From: Kineosporia succinea
GTDB taxonomy: Bacteria > Actinomycetota > Actinomycetes > Actinomycetales > Kineosporiaceae
NCBI RefSeq assembly: GCF_030811555.1
Contig: NZ_JAUSQZ010000001.1
Coordinates: forward strand, 5,391,241 to 5,455,240
Direction of reading: 5' to 3'
DNA length: 64,000 nucleotides
Shown here: positions 63,367-64,000 of the stretch, in pieces
Position numbering within the stretch: position 1 is the stretch's first letter
How the letters are laid out: each line of letters opens with the position of its first letter
The notes under the pieces: model-generated
The model's database searches: none
The model's input: the letters and a program-made list of their open reading frames with translations, nothing else
What the model was told of the DNA's origin: nothing
Program-made: the position numbers and the translations under genes

Positions 63367-63603
63367 TTAACACGTCGCCAGGACGGAACGCCGAAAGGCA
63401 GGAAGTTCTGAGCGTCCGCTCCTTGAGAACTCAACAGTGCATCTGAACAACCGATGCCAAATGATTGTCCCGATTGGGACGGTCGTCTTGGCTGATGGAT
63501 CAGGCTTCGGATATCTCGACCCCCGTCGAGGTATTCGGTTCGGGTCTGGTTCTTTCGGTCAGGATTCTTGCAACACTTCGCTAAAAGTCTTCCTAGAAGA
63601 TTA
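63367..63603 (+). promoter_or_regulatory. rRNA leader with antitermination/processing signals
   Basis: The leader contains CCTTGAGAACTCAACAGTG at ~63422-63440, a sequence block commonly found in actinobacterial rRNA leaders, and AT-rich flanking stretches that would form the RNase III processing stem with the distal side of 16S. No coding sequence is supported; a 61-codon frame here is spurious. Confidence 0.55.

Positions 63604-64000
<397 letters not shown>

Overview
The window comes from a high-GC actinomycete. Evidence is the GC-biased codon use, frequent GTG/TTG starts, a monomeric NADP isocitrate dehydrogenase, a PQQ operon with an actinobacterial-style layout, and the 5' end of an actinobacterial-type 16S rRNA at the right edge. 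The genus is not fixed by what is visible; a Kineosporia-like organism is only a guess. The DNA is chromosomal in character: I see no transposase, phage gene, tRNA or CRISPR array, and gene order is compact with many 1-8 bp overlaps.

Layout. 1-3.7 kb (minus): a cut-off DapA-family gene, a zinc-ribbon membrane protein, an SPFH-GYF protein and a cysteine-free DsbA-like protein. 3.9-8.6 kb: an overlapping four-gene operon (flavin monooxygenase, RidA, DUF1028, M20 amidohydrolase) with a divergent LysR regulator. 8.6-15.5 kb: amine oxidation, with a TetR repressor and palindromic operators facing a copper amine oxidase, then an aldehyde dehydrogenase and a GMC oxidoreductase; the gap between the two oxidative genes is full of minisatellites and carries a 48-bp palindrome. 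15.9-18.5 kb: an NMT1/taurine-type ABC importer. 18.6-28.3 kb: a hypothetical membrane protein, a glycosyltransferase and GH92 glycosidase pair, a methyltransferase and a DUF4132 protein with repeat insertions. 28.9-32.4 kb: isocitrate dehydrogenase, a nucleosidase and a small DUF2180 zinc protein.

32.4-45.7 kb: an eleven-gene operon (oligopeptide-type ABC importer, aldo/keto reductase, HpcH/HpaI aldolase, sialidase-like propeller, SDR, DUF1537 kinase, PdxA2) with a divergent DeoR regulator and a glycerol-dehydrogenase-like enzyme; this looks like uptake and catabolism of a sugar-acid-like compound that I cannot name. 45.7-48 kb: a leaderless small ORF, a divergent S-adenosylhomocysteinase-like protein and an adenosine deaminase family protein. 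48.2-51.3 kb: a sedolisin-type protease and three small related membrane proteins.

51.3-61.3 kb: a PQQ module. One minus-strand operon runs from a cupredoxin-like protein through a PQQ alcohol dehydrogenase bearing the Asp-Tyr-Asp lanthanide signature, then pqqA, B, C, D and E, to a Na+/Ca2+ exchanger-like protein. Upstream lie katG and a GAF-LytTR regulator. 61.4-64 kb: a hypothetical protein, an AEC transporter and the promoter, leader and first ~400 bases of an rRNA operon.

The best candidates for undescribed biology are the small-ORF/SAHH-like/deaminase operon, the eleven-gene sugar-acid-like operon, and the PQQ operon with a signal-peptide-free lanthanide-type dehydrogenase plus ion exchanger.
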